A stretch of DNA of 64,000 nucleotides from Sphingobium sp. Z007 (GCF_900013425.1 NZ_FBXK01000005.1:1612001-1676000); one strand, 5' to 3'. Positions 8,554 through 17,061 are shown, counted from the stretch's first letter. Program-made: numbers and translations. The notes: generated from the sequence alone by a model not told the origin.

Positions 8554-9906
8554 TCAGCGTGATGCGTATTGACGGCCCTTGGAGGCGATGGCCCAACGCT
8601 GCGGCGTCGCGCCTGGCGCGCCTTCACGCGCGAAACACTGGCCGCTCTTCGCGCGGATCGTCCGGCACGCCGTCATGGCGTCCGCCCGGCTGCCAAAGCC
8701 ACTGATAGCGAGGCGATAATAGGGCTTGCCCTTGACCGTCGCCTGGCTGGTGAGCACCGGGAAGGCGGCAAGCGTGCTGCTACGGCCTGCCATGCTCATC
8801 CATTTTTCCTTAGCGATCGCGGCATTGTCATACGCGCCCAGTTGGACGACCCAGTTGCTGGCGCCGTTGGCGACCGGCTTGATGAAGGCGGCCTGCTGCA
8901 CCCGCGCGATCGGCGCGACGACGGCGGGTTGCGCCTTTGCGGTGTGGCCCCTGGGCTGAACCGGCTTGGCGTTGCGATCCTCGACGATGAAATCGCGGGC
9001 GGCGACGCGCACCGGGGCGCGTTCGGCCTTGATGACAGGCGCGGCCTCGACCACCGGCTGCGGCGCGGGCGCAGCGTCCGCCACCTGGACGGGCGCTTCG
9101 GGCTGGGGGTCAGGCAAAGGCGCTACGTCAGGCGCAGCCTGCGCCATGTCGACCGGCGCGGCGGCAGGCGCCAGCGCCAGGGCGACCGGCTGGCCGGCGT
9201 CAGTGCCGTTGATCGTAACCCCCATCAGCGCGGCAACGCGCATCGGCGCCAATGACGGCTCGGCGATCTGCGCCCAATCGGAGATACGCTTGTTCGCGGC
9301 CAAGGGCGCCATGTCCATGCCCACGATCATGCGCGCATCCTTCCAGCGACCGGCCAGCGCATAGGCATAGGCCAGGTTCTGGCGCGTGCGCACGGTGGCG
9401 GACGGATCATGGATGGCTTCGGACAGGATGCGGACGCCTTCGGACGGATCGCCCGCCATCGCCATCGCCAGGCCATAGTCGCCCGCCGGCACAGTGCCGG
9501 CATTGGCGACCAGCAGGCTGCGCGCGGCGTCGCCACGGCCCTGCGCCACCTGCACCAGCGCCAGGCTGACGATCGTGCTGGCGTCGCTGTTGCCCAGCGT
9601 CATCGCGTCGCTCAGCGCCGTTTCAGCTGATGCGAATCGGCCGGCCAGCACATAGGCGCGGCCCAAAATCTGGCGATAGGCCGGGTTCTGCGGCGCAAGC
9701 TGCACCGCGGCTTCTGCGGCTTCCACCGCCTTTGCGCCGTCCCGGTCGGCCAGCGCCTTTTCCGCGGCGATGGCCAGCTTGCCCGGATCGCCCTTCTGCT
9801 GGACGGCCGACGCCGACGGGCGGAACGCCGCGCCGGTGCAACCGACCATGGTCGTGGCGACCAGCAGGGATGACAGTGCCGCCTTTCCGAATGTCGTGCG
9901 TTTCAT
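8554..9906 (-). CDS. TPR and SPOR domain lipoprotein
   Basis: A 450-residue envelope protein. The N terminus is a lipoprotein signal with a lipobox-like MVGC, so mature Cys about 23 is likely lipidated. Residues about 40-180 are helical TPR-like repeats (ALADRDGAKAVEAAEAAVQ, GRAYVLAGRFASAETAL). A long Ala/Pro/Val-rich linker follows. The last about 75 residues, beginning WVVQLGAYDN, are a SPOR domain, which binds denuded glycan strands at the septum. The ATG at 9906 is chosen because GGGTGGG lies about 9 bases upstream; an in-frame GTG at 9918 is less likely. It is the last gene of the ParA/RHH operon, and its start follows the upstream stop closely. Confidence 0.85.
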   Translation of the reverse strand: MKRTTFGKAALSSLLVATTMVGCTGAAFRPSASAVQQKGDPGKLAIAAEKALADRDGAKAVEAAEAAVQLAPQNPAYRQILGRAYVLAGRFASAETALSDAMTLGNSDASTIVSLALVQVAQGRGDAARSLLVANAGTVPAGDYGLAMAMAGDPSEGVRILSEAIHDPSATVRTRQNLAYAYALAGRWKDARMIVGMDMAPLAANKRISDWAQIAEPSLAPMRVAALMGVTINGTDAGQPVALALAPAAAPVDMAQAAPDVAPLPDPQPEAPVQVADAAPAPQPVVEAAPVIKAERAPVRVAARDFIVEDRNAKPVQPRGHTAKAQPAVVAPIARVQQAAFIKPVANGASNWVVQLGAYDNAAIAKEKWMSMAGRSSTLAAFPVLTSQATVKGKPYYRLAISGFGSRADAMTACRTIRAKSGQCFAREGAPGATPQRWAIASKGRQYASR

Positions 9907-9910
9907 AAAA

Positions 9911-10426
9911 TTACCCACCCTTCATGCACTGGCCGTCGCGCATATGCGGCAGCTGCTGAGTCAGCCGGTCGATTTCCGGCAGGTCATTGAGAAGATCGTC
10001 CAGCGCGCGCGTCACGATCTGCTGGGCCGACTGGCCCGTAATCGCGCAGGCCAGCCGCAACTTGAGATGCCGTTCGGCGTCGAGGCGCAGCGTAAAAGCC
10101 GCCTTCCGATTGCGGGCGATAGCTGTAACCGGCGCGCTCTTGCCCGCCAGCCGCTTGGCCAGAACCTTGCGCTCCGCCACTACGGGCGGGACGGGCACGA
10201 CCGGCGCCATAGGTGTCAGGCCGATCGGCGCTACCGGTTCCTCGATCGGTTCATGCACCGGCTCGACATCGAAACCCATGTCGTTCCAGCCTAGATCGTC
10301 TTGCTGTACCGCAGCGTTCGACGCGCGACCAAAGCCCAGCATCGGGCGACGCATCGCCGGCTGAGCAGCGCCCTTGCGGGCCAGAAGACCCGATGTCAGC
10401 GAAGCGAGCGGTTTGGGTTCGGCCAT
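9911..10426 (-). CDS. Ribbon-helix-helix protein, likely ParA partner
   Basis: A 171-residue protein with a long, low-complexity Pro/Val-rich N-terminal half and a C-terminal segment (residues about 108-155) that reads as a ribbon-helix-helix fold: AAFTLRLDAERHLKLRLAC, then TGQSAQQIVTRALDDLL. RHH proteins dimerise to bind DNA and often act as centromere-binding partners of ParA ATPases. It lies directly downstream of a parA-like gene, 14 bases away, and is followed by the SPOR lipoprotein. That position suggests a link between the ATPase and DNA or another cargo. The N-terminal region (GLLARKGAAQPAMRRPMLG) could be the ParA-stimulating peptide. Function is inferred. Confidence 0.7.
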   Translation of the reverse strand: MAEPKPLASLTSGLLARKGAAQPAMRRPMLGFGRASNAAVQQDDLGWNDMGFDVEPVHEPIEEPVAPIGLTPMAPVVPVPPVVAERKVLAKRLAGKSAPVTAIARNRKAAFTLRLDAERHLKLRLACAITGQSAQQIVTRALDDLLNDLPEIDRLTQQLPHMRDGQCMKGG

Positions 10427-10440
10427 GGTCCTGGCTCCCC

Positions 10441-11160
10441 TTACTGGCCGATCACGCGGCGGCCGAAACCCCCGCTCGATGGGCGGCTGGCGATCGTGCC
10501 GACGCTGCCCTGGGGCACGGAAAAGACCGTGCGGCGGAAATTCTTCTCCAGCCGATCCGACACATAGGACCAGAGCGCCTCCACCTCACCAGCAGAGCGC
10601 CCCTTGGGATCGACCTCCATCACGGTGCGGCCGTCGATCATGGATGCGGCGAAATCGGTGCGGTGATGCAGCGTCACCGGCGCGACCGTGCCATGCTGCG
10701 ACAGCGCGACGGCGGCTTCGGACGTGATGCGCGCCTTGGGTGTCGCGGCGTTGACGACGAAGATCAGCGGCTTGCCGGCCCGTTCGCACAGGTCGACGGT
10801 TGCGCCCACGGCGCGCAGATCATGCGGGCTGGGCCGGGTCGGCACGACGATCAGCTCGGCGACAGAAATCACGCTCTGGATCGCCATGGTAATGGCCGGC
10901 GGCGTATCGATCACGGCCAGTTTGAAACCCTGCTGGCGCAGGATTTCGAGGTCGGCGGCCAGGCGCGCGACGGTGGTCTGGGCAAAGGCGGGAAATTCGG
11001 CCTCGCGCTCGTTCCACCAATCAGCCAGCGACCCTTGCGGATCGATGTCGATCAGCACGACCGGGCCGGCACCGGCACGCTGCGCCTGCACGGCCAGATG
11101 GCCCGACAAGGTGGTCTTGCCCGATCCGCCCTTTTGCGATGCCAATGCCAATATCCGCAC
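10441..11160 (-). CDS. ParA/MinD-family positioning ATPase
   Basis: A 239-residue ATPase of the ParA/MinD superfamily. It has a deviant Walker A at residues 10-16 (KGGSGKT), the Walker A' DIDPQGSL, and the Walker B region LAVIDTPP. Such proteins form ATP-dependent dimers on DNA or membrane and position cargo such as chromosomes, plasmids or polar proteins. This one is shorter than chromosomal ParA (about 260 residues) and is not beside parB, gidA or gidB, so it is not the main segregation ATPase. It heads an operon with an RHH protein and a SPOR lipoprotein. A CtrA-like box lies 49-64 bases upstream. Confidence 0.88.
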   Translation of the reverse strand: MRILALASQKGGSGKTTLSGHLAVQAQRAGAGPVVLIDIDPQGSLADWWNEREAEFPAFAQTTVARLAADLEILRQQGFKLAVIDTPPAITMAIQSVISVAELIVVPTRPSPHDLRAVGATVDLCERAGKPLIFVVNAATPKARITSEAAVALSQHGTVAPVTLHHRTDFAASMIDGRTVMEVDPKGRSAGEVEALWSYVSDRLEKNFRRTVFSVPQGSVGTIASRPSSGGFGRRVIGQ

Positions 11161-11208
11161 GCATACCCCCCGAAAATCCAGTTCCGGGTCGGATTGCCAC
11201 AGGCGGCG

Positions 11209-11224
11209 CTAAAATTTGGTTAAC
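11209..11224. promoter_or_regulatory. Candidate CtrA-binding box 1
   Basis: CTAA, seven bases, then TTAAC. This differs by one base from the CtrA full-site TTAA-N7-TTAAC. TTAA is rare in this GC-rich DNA. It sits just upstream of the ParA-like gene. Confidence 0.45.
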
Positions 11225-11289
11225 TGCCTGCGAAACTTGATGGCCCCGCGGTGCCATGGTTAAGTTGCTGTCAGCATCTTGCCGTTGCG

Positions 11290-11306
11290 CTAACAGAGCT
11301 TTAACC
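11290..11306. promoter_or_regulatory. Candidate CtrA-binding box 2
   Basis: CTAA, seven bases, then TTAACC. It has the same one-base difference from consensus as box 1 and lies 54 bases before the Sel1-SPOR start. Confidence 0.45.
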
Positions 11307-11359
11307 TTGTTTGGCCATTGCAGTTGCCCATGACGATTTTCGCACTGGAGCCTGTGCAC

Positions 11360-12364
11360 ATGAAGCATATCTGGGGAACGGCGGCGCTGGTCGCGATGCT
11401 GGGCGTCGCACTGCCTGCGCTGGCGGATGTAAAGACCGGGGTCGATGCCTGGCAGCAGGGCGATTACGCCAAGGCGATCGCCGAGTGGCGGCCGCTGGCG
11501 CAATCGGGCGATCCCGACGCGCAGTTCAACCTGGCCCAGGCCTATAAGCTGGGCCGCGGCGTCCAGCCCGACCTTAACATCGCGATCGACTGGTATCGCA
11601 AGGCGGCGACGCAGGGGCATTTGCGGGCCGAAGATAATCTGGGTCTGCTGATGTTTCAGCAGGGCGACCGCACCGGCGCCATGCCCTATCTGCAACGCGC
11701 ATCGATGCGCGGCGAGCAGCGCGCGCAATATATCGTCGGCACCGCCCTGTTCAACGGCGACACGCTGCCCAAGGATTGGGTGCGCGCCTATGCGCTGATG
11801 ACCCGCGCCTCCGCATCCGGTCTGCCCCAGGCGACCACCAGCCTGGAGCAGATGGACAAATATATCCCCGAAGACCAGCGCAAGCAGGGCCTCGCCCTCG
11901 CCGCCAACCTAGAAAAGGGCGACAAGAACGTCACCCTGGCGCAAGCGGCTCCACCACCGCCGCGCAGCAGCCCGTCGGCTGTCCGCACGACGCAATTGCC
12001 GCCATCGACGCCCCGCCAGCCCGCGCCAGCACCCGCGCCGCCCAAGCCCGCTCCGCAAGTCGCGGTCGCCAAGCCGAAAGCAGCGCCTACGCCCGCGCGT
12101 CCCCCCGCCACGGCGCCCGTTTCCGCCGCTTCGGGCGGTTGGCGCGTGCAGCTCGGCGCGTTCGGCGAGGAAGGCCGCGCCCGTGCGCTTTGGAGCCAGC
12201 TCAGCCGCAAGGTCAGCGGCCTGTCCGCCTATCAACCCTATCTGGTGAAAGCCGGTGCCGTGACCCGGCTCCAGGCCGGGCCGCTCGCCAGCGGCACCGA
12301 CGCCGCGCGCCTGTGCGGCGCGATCAAGGCCGCCGGTGCGGACTGCATGCCCAAGAAGAATTGA
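11360..12364 (+). CDS. Sel1-repeat and SPOR domain envelope protein
   Basis: A 334-residue exported protein. The signal peptide ends near ALPALAD. Residues about 25-150 are Sel1-like helical repeats (DAQFNLAQAYKLGRGVQPD, then AIDWYRKAATQGHLRAEDNLGLL), a Pro/Ala/Lys-rich linker follows, and the last 75 residues starting WRVQLGAFGEE form a SPOR domain for binding septal peptidoglycan. The ATG at 11360 is chosen because GGAG lies about 10 bases upstream and gives a clean signal peptide; TTG 11318 and ATG 11330 would add an unlikely N-terminal tail. It is divergent from the ParA operon, with which it shares an intergenic region carrying two CtrA-like boxes. Confidence 0.85.
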   Translation: MKHIWGTAALVAMLGVALPALADVKTGVDAWQQGDYAKAIAEWRPLAQSGDPDAQFNLAQAYKLGRGVQPDLNIAIDWYRKAATQGHLRAEDNLGLLMFQQGDRTGAMPYLQRASMRGEQRAQYIVGTALFNGDTLPKDWVRAYALMTRASASGLPQATTSLEQMDKYIPEDQRKQGLALAANLEKGDKNVTLAQAAPPPPRSSPSAVRTTQLPPSTPRQPAPAPAPPKPAPQVAVAKPKAAPTPARPPATAPVSAASGGWRVQLGAFGEEGRARALWSQLSRKVSGLSAYQPYLVKAGAVTRLQAGPLASGTDAARLCGAIKAAGADCMPKKN

Positions 12365-12368
12365 GGGT

Positions 12369-13268
12369 TCAGGCGCCCCGCGCCTGCTCCACCATCCAGT
12401 CGCGAAACTGAGCCAGTGGCCCGGCCCCCAGCGCGCCGGTCGGATAGACCAGATAATAGGCCTGCTCGCTCGACAGCGGCCGGGCGAAGGGGATGACCAG
12501 CGTCCCAGCCTCCAGTTCCGGCTGGATCAGGAAACTGGGGATCAGCGCCACGCCGCCTCCAGCTGCACAGGCCTGCGCCAGCATCAGGAAATGCTCATAG
12601 GCCGCCCGCGGCGCGAGCGCCGACGCATCCACCCCCGCCGCCGTCAGCCAACGCGTCCACGCGTCGCGTCGCGACGTTTGGCTAAGCAGCGGCGCGCGCA
12701 GCAGGTCGGCCGGTTCGCGTAAGGGGTGCGCGGCGAGCCAGGCCGGGGCGCAGACCGGCACCGCTTCCTCGCGGAACAGAAAGTCCATCGCGACGCCGGG
12801 CCAATCCGCTGCGACACCAAAATGGACAGCTGCATCGAAATCCTCATGCCCGAAGTCGAAGGGTTGCGAGCGGGCGGCGAAGTCGATCACCAGATCGGGA
12901 TGGCGCGCGGTGAGTTGCGGCAGGCGCGGCGCGAGCCAGCGCATCCCGAAGCTGGGCAGCGTCGCGACCCGCAGCGCGGTTTGCGACGGCCGTGCAGAGG
13001 CGCGCGCCGTTGCGCGGCGGATGACGTCAAGCGCGGGCAACAGCTCGTCGGCATAGGCCCGCCCCGCTTCGTTCAACCGCACCCGCCGCCCGATGCGGTC
13101 GAACAAAGGCGTCTGCAACCAATCCTCCAACTGCGCAATCTGGCGGCTGACCGCGCTCTGGGTCAGGCCGATCTCCTCACCCGCACGCGAAAAGCCGCCA
13201 TGGCGCACCGCCGCCTCGAACGCGGTCAGCGCCTGCATTGGCGGCAGATATTTGCGCGATCCATTCAT
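12369..13268 (-). CDS. LysR-family regulator (GcvA-like)
   Basis: A 299-residue LysR-type regulator. The winged helix at residues about 10-65 reads LTAFEAAVRHGGFSRAGEEIGLTQSAVSRQIAQLE, and the C-terminal two-lobe effector domain follows. The LPPMQALTAFEA start is typical of the GcvA/AmpR branch. It is divergent from the DUF1338-astD pair across 87 bases and so most likely controls that pair. A 7-bp inverted repeat (13288-13294 with 13336-13342) in the shared promoter region may be its operator. Confidence 0.92.
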   Translation of the reverse strand: MNGSRKYLPPMQALTAFEAAVRHGGFSRAGEEIGLTQSAVSRQIAQLEDWLQTPLFDRIGRRVRLNEAGRAYADELLPALDVIRRATARASARPSQTALRVATLPSFGMRWLAPRLPQLTARHPDLVIDFAARSQPFDFGHEDFDAAVHFGVAADWPGVAMDFLFREEAVPVCAPAWLAAHPLREPADLLRAPLLSQTSRRDAWTRWLTAAGVDASALAPRAAYEHFLMLAQACAAGGGVALIPSFLIQPELEAGTLVIPFARPLSSEQAYYLVYPTGALGAGPLAQFRDWMVEQARGA

Positions 13269-13287
13269 TCCAAACTCGCATCAACAA

Positions 13288-13342
13288 ATGACAGGTCGCC
13301 ATTTTGAATATCCTGCCTATCCTGGCATAAGCGCGCTGTCAT
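13288..13342. promoter_or_regulatory. Divergent promoter region with inverted repeat
   Basis: ATGACAG (13288-13294) is mirrored by CTGTCAT (13336-13342). Between them, CCTG occurs twice 11 bases apart in AT-richer DNA. This is a plausible LysR operator between the regulator and the DUF1338 gene. Confidence 0.35.
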
Positions 13343-13355
13343 CCCGGAGCATGTC

Positions 13356-14384
13356 ATGTCGATTGAGAATATGGGCAGCATAGAGACATTGGTCGTTGCG
13401 ACCCTGGGCGAAGAGGCCGGCCGCCAAACGCTGGACAGGCTGGCGATTGATCCCGCCCTGCTGGCGCAGCGGGGCGACACCGTGTCGCGCGCCACCTTCG
13501 CCATGGCGCTGAACGTCGCCCTGTTTGCCGACCTGCTGCGCCGAGTGCCGAGCGGCGACGCCTATGTCACCGACACATTGGCGCGCGGCGGCAAGGTGGT
13601 GTTCGACCATGGCGCGCTGCGCTCGATCCGCTTCCCCAATGGCCCGACCGGCGCCCTGCCCGGCGGCGAGGACGCCTTCACCCGCATCTTCCTGCCTTTG
13701 GGTTATGCGATGGCGGCCATCTATCCACTCGACCGGCTGAAGATGACGGGCCGCGCCTACCGCCATATCGACTTCCCCGAAGCCATCCCGCAATTCTTCC
13801 TGTCAGAACTGCATGTCGATCGGTTCGACCCAGAATTTGTCGAGGCCGCGGCCCGCGTCTTCGGCACGTCGCGCGATCCGCTGGACGATCAGGCGAAGGC
13901 CGTGCTGGCGCGCTATGAAGCCGGAGAAGCTGTCCAACTCGTTGACGCAATCGCCGCGTTACCAGTCATCCTCTCCGCCTTCGACCGGCAGCATGACGCG
14001 CCCGATTTCGCCGATTATCAACTGCTTCTGTCCCGCTCCAACGAGGCCGCCTGGATCGCGACGGAGGGTAACGGCTTCAACCATGCCACCGACCGGGTGG
14101 CCGATGTCGCCGCCCTTGCCGAGCGGCTCAAAGCAGAGGATCGCCCGATGAAGGCCAAGCTGGAGGTCTCTGCGACCGGCCGGGTGCGCCAGACCGCCTT
14201 CCGCGCCGACGGCGTCGAACGGCTCTTCGCCGACGGGGAATTGCGGCAGGTGCCCGGCTCCTTCTACGAATTTATCAGCCGCGATATCGACCCTGCAACC
14301 GGCAGGCTCGACCTTGCTTTCGACACCGGCAACGCCACCGGCATATTCGCGATGACGAGTGCGCAAGAAAGCGCGGCACGGTGA
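13356..14384 (+). CDS. DUF1338 / 2-oxoadipate dioxygenase-decarboxylase family protein
   Basis: A 342-residue member of the DUF1338 family, whose characterised member HglS of Pseudomonas putida turns 2-oxoadipate into D-2-hydroxyglutarate using Fe(II) and oxygen. The expected metal ligands can be placed as His85 (FDHGALR), His243 (GFNHATDR) and Glu305 (FYEFIS). Arg89 is four residues after the first His, as in HglS. It is shorter than HglS (about 460 residues), so it belongs to a compact subgroup and its substrate could be a different 2-oxoacid. The astD-like gene starts inside its stop region. A LysR regulator is divergent. Confidence 0.82.
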   Translation: MSIENMGSIETLVVATLGEEAGRQTLDRLAIDPALLAQRGDTVSRATFAMALNVALFADLLRRVPSGDAYVTDTLARGGKVVFDHGALRSIRFPNGPTGALPGGEDAFTRIFLPLGYAMAAIYPLDRLKMTGRAYRHIDFPEAIPQFFLSELHVDRFDPEFVEAAARVFGTSRDPLDDQAKAVLARYEAGEAVQLVDAIAALPVILSAFDRQHDAPDFADYQLLLSRSNEAAWIATEGNGFNHATDRVADVAALAERLKAEDRPMKAKLEVSATGRVRQTAFRADGVERLFADGELRQVPGSFYEFISRDIDPATGRLDLAFDTGNATGIFAMTSAQESAAR

Positions 14385-15790
14385 GCCCGATGCTTCAATC
14401 CTTCGATCCTGCGTCACGCGAACTGGTCTGGGAAGGCCCGGTCGCGAGCGCCGACGATTGCCACCGCGCCATCGCCACCGCCCGCGCCGCCCTGCCCGCC
14501 TGGCGCGCCCTTCGGCAAGACGACCGCATCGCCATTGCCCGCCGCTATGCGCAGGTGCTGGGGGAAAGGCGCGCGGCGCTGGCCGAACTCATCTCGCGCG
14601 AGACGGGCAAGCTGCTTTGGGAAAGCGACGCCGAAATCGGGTCGATGATCGCCAAGGTCGATGTGTCGATCAAGGCCCATGCCGAACGCACCGGCGAGCG
14701 CGCCGCCGACACGCCCTTCGGCCGCGCAGTGCTGCGCCATCGCGGTCATGGCGTGATGGCAGTGCTTGGCCCCTATAATTTCCCCGGCCACCTGCCCAAC
14801 GGCCATATCGTCCCGGCCCTGATCGCTGGCAATGCGGTGGTGTTCAAGCCATCCGAGATCGCTCCCGCCACCGGCGCAGCGATGGCAGACGCCTGGGCGG
14901 CGGCGGGCCTGCCCGATGGGCTGTTGACCGTGGTTCAGGGCGGCCGCGCCACCGGCGAGGCACTGGTGACTGGCGATATCGACGGCTTGCTCTTTACCGG
15001 ATCGGCGGGCGCCGGTGCGGCGCTGCGCCGGGCGCTGGTCGATCGGCCGCATGTCATCATGGCATTGGAACTGGGGGGCAATAATCCGCTGATCGCCTGG
15101 GACAGCCCGGACGCCGCCGCCTCGATCATCGTCAATTCCGCTTTCATCACCACCGGCCAGCGCTGTTCCTGCGCCCGCCGCCTGATCGTGCCGGAAGGCG
15201 GGGTCGGCGACGCGATCGTGGAGGCGACTGCGACACTCGCCGCACAACTCCCGATCGCCGCTTGGAACGAGCCGGGCGACGCCTTCATGGGACCACTGGT
15301 GTCGGACCAGGCCGCCGCCGCATCACATCGCGCCGTCAGCGACCTGATCGCGCGCGGCGGGCGAATCATTCGCGCCTTTGAAGGCGTCCAAGGCCGCAGC
15401 GCCGCCTTCGTCACGCCCGCCCTGCTCGACCTGACCGGGGTCGACGCGCCCGATGCCGAGATTTTCGCACCGGTGCTCACGGTCATCCGCGTGCCCGACT
15501 TCGACGCCGCGATCGCCGCCGCCAACGCCACCAGCTTCGGCCTGTCCGCCGGACTCATCTCGCAGGACGAAGCGCTATGGCAGCGCGTGGTCGAGGAAAG
15601 CCGCGCCGGCGTGGTCAACCGCAACCGGCCGACCACAGGTGCCGCGGGCAACATGCCCTTTGGCGGCTTGGGCGCATCGGGCAATCACCGCCCCAGCGCC
15701 TATTACGCCGCCGACTATTGTGCCTATCCCATCGCCAGTTTTGAAGCTGGCGGTGTAACGGCCGTGCCAGTCAACGGCTTGACCGTTTGA
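14381..15790 (+). CDS. astD: Succinylglutamate-semialdehyde dehydrogenase-like (AstD), copy 1
   Basis: A 469-residue NAD(P)-dependent aldehyde dehydrogenase. It has GPYNFPGHLPNGHIVPAL and NAVVFKPSE around the cofactor site, the FTGSAGAG turn, LELGGNNPLIAW with the general-base Glu, and the catalytic Cys in GQRCSCARR. The GPYNFPxHLPNGH signature is characteristic of AstD, the fourth step of the arginine succinyltransferase pathway. The GTG at 14381 overlaps the DUF1338 stop; an ATG at 14390 is an alternative. No astA, astB or astE is nearby. The partner dioxygenase suggests it may serve another semialdehyde, so the AstD substrate is not proven. Confidence 0.85.
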   Translation: MSPMLQSFDPASRELVWEGPVASADDCHRAIATARAALPAWRALRQDDRIAIARRYAQVLGERRAALAELISRETGKLLWESDAEIGSMIAKVDVSIKAHAERTGERAADTPFGRAVLRHRGHGVMAVLGPYNFPGHLPNGHIVPALIAGNAVVFKPSEIAPATGAAMADAWAAAGLPDGLLTVVQGGRATGEALVTGDIDGLLFTGSAGAGAALRRALVDRPHVIMALELGGNNPLIAWDSPDAAASIIVNSAFITTGQRCSCARRLIVPEGGVGDAIVEATATLAAQLPIAAWNEPGDAFMGPLVSDQAAAASHRAVSDLIARGGRIIRAFEGVQGRSAAFVTPALLDLTGVDAPDAEIFAPVLTVIRVPDFDAAIAAANATSFGLSAGLISQDEALWQRVVEESRAGVVNRNRPTTGAAGNMPFGGLGASGNHRPSAYYAADYCAYPIASFEAGGVTAVPVNGLTV

Positions 15791-15867
15791 GACAATTGCC
15801 CGCACCATCGACGGGACAGCCGGGCGGCGCGGGCAACTCAATTCACAGCTTTCCAGACGGCGTGGAA

Positions 15868-16023
15868 TCAAAGCCCCAGCCGTGCCCAGAAATCATCCGG
15901 CGCGATCGCAGGGGTCGTGGTCGATTTGCGTTCGACGCGGGCCCAGGACGAATGGGGCAGATAGACATGGCCGTCCGTCGGGGTACGATGGGTCTGGCGG
16001 GGGCGTGTGGTTGTGCGAGTCAT
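15868..16023 (-). CDS. Small basic protein, 51 residues
   Basis: A short protein starting MTRTTTRPRQTHRTP and ending FWARLGL, rich in Thr, Arg and Pro. The ATG at 16023 is preceded by a strong GAGGAG six bases away, which is the main reason to call it real; the same frame is open upstream but has no better start. No known domain is recognised. It stands alone between the convergent astD and the VOC gene. Confidence 0.55.
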   Translation of the reverse strand: MTRTTTRPRQTHRTPTDGHVYLPHSSWARVERKSTTTPAIAPDDFWARLGL

Positions 16024-16245
16024 CGTCTTCTCCTCAAAGCAAGGGAACACGAAACCTGGCGTCGTCGCTTCGGCACCGTGCGCTTTAGCCGTTGTTGACG
16101 CGGAGCAAGCTGACATCCTTCAAAAGCCGCGGAGCATCACGCTCGCGACTCTATCTATCGATTCGGTTGAGAAAGTCGAAATAGCTTTGCTTGGGGTGCG
16201 GCCAGTCCGGCTTGGCCGTGCAACCCGAACACAGCCGGAGCCGGA

Positions 16246-16626
16246 TCAGCCGATGCGATGCAGCCCGCACAGTTTGTTGCCCGCTGGATCGCGCAAATAG
16301 GCAAGATAGAGCTTACCAAAGCCACCTTCACGCACCCCCGGCGGATCTTCGCATGCGATGCCGCCTGCTGCCATACCCGCCGCGTGCCAGGCGTCCGCCT
16401 GTTCGGGCGAGGCCATGGCGAAGCCGATGGTGTCCCCATTGGCGTGGCAGGCCGACGCGCCGTCGATCGGCTTGGTCAACAGGAACAGGGCATTGTCATG
16501 CATATAAATGACACGACCCATGTCGTCGTAAAAGCCTGGCTTTGCTCCGATCGCCCGGAATGTGGCGTCATAGAAGGTCTTGGACGCCGCGGTGTCGTTG
16601 GCACCCACCATGATGTGGCTGAACAT
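16246..16626 (-). CDS. VOC family (glyoxalase/bleomycin-resistance fold) protein
   Basis: A 126-residue protein of the vicinal-oxygen-chelate fold. It begins MFSHIMVGANDTAASKTFYDATF and ends with the typical LRDPAGNKLCGLH strand. Single-domain VOC proteins dimerise to bind a metal and include glyoxalases, dioxygenases and resistance proteins, so the reaction cannot be named. ATG 16626 is chosen because GGAG lies six bases upstream; an upstream in-frame ATG at 16665 adds 13 unlikely residues. Confidence 0.85.
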   Translation of the reverse strand: MFSHIMVGANDTAASKTFYDATFRAIGAKPGFYDDMGRVIYMHDNALFLLTKPIDGASACHANGDTIGFAMASPEQADAWHAAGMAAGGIACEDPPGVREGGFGKLYLAYLRDPAGNKLCGLHRIG

Positions 16627-16770
16627 ATCGGCTCCAAATGCAGGATCGCAGGGCGCATATGTCATGCGCCGGCGCGCAGGCGCGCGAAGACATATCTGTT
16701 AATACGGCTGACCGCTGATACGGCTGACCGCAATGCAGCGCGCCAACAAGCGAGCGTGCCCGCGCAGGGA

Positions 16771-16860
16771 TCAGAAGATCGTGCTGTAGAGGAACCAACC
16801 CACAATCAGCAGGCTCGACACGATGCAAATACGATCACCAAAGACGTCGATACGAGACAT
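16771..16860 (-). CDS. Possible 29-residue single-span membrane peptide
   Basis: A short frame from ATG 16860 to TGA 16771: MSRIDVFGDRICIV followed by SSLLIVGWFLYSTIF. The second half is a plausible transmembrane helix. GGAAGG lies about 11 bases before the start, a little far for an SD. It sits in about 430 bases that otherwise hold no gene. Recognition is by composition and position only. Confidence 0.35.
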   Translation of the reverse strand: MSRIDVFGDRICIVSSLLIVGWFLYSTIF

Positions 16861-17061
16861 CAGAAAAACATCCTTCCATGTGGGACGATCTGCGTCGTCT
16901 CTTTGAAAGGATTACAGCATTTTTCACCGTATCGGAACAGCAAAGTTGCGATCAACAGCCCTGTTATGTCGCTGAACCGACGTTCACTGCCCCTTGAAAC
17001 GGGTTGCAGTAGGTCGAACCCGCCTGCGAGTGCCAAAGCCTGCCGCTTTAACGATCGTTAT

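Noticed and set aside
10441..11160. Main chromosome-segregation ParA
   Set aside because: No parB or gid genes adjoin it and the protein is short; the SPOR neighbours point to another role.
16861..17061. Possible small structured RNA (6S-like)
   Set aside because: Only a weak CGGGTT/AACCCG stem was found; no long closed hairpin with a central bubble.
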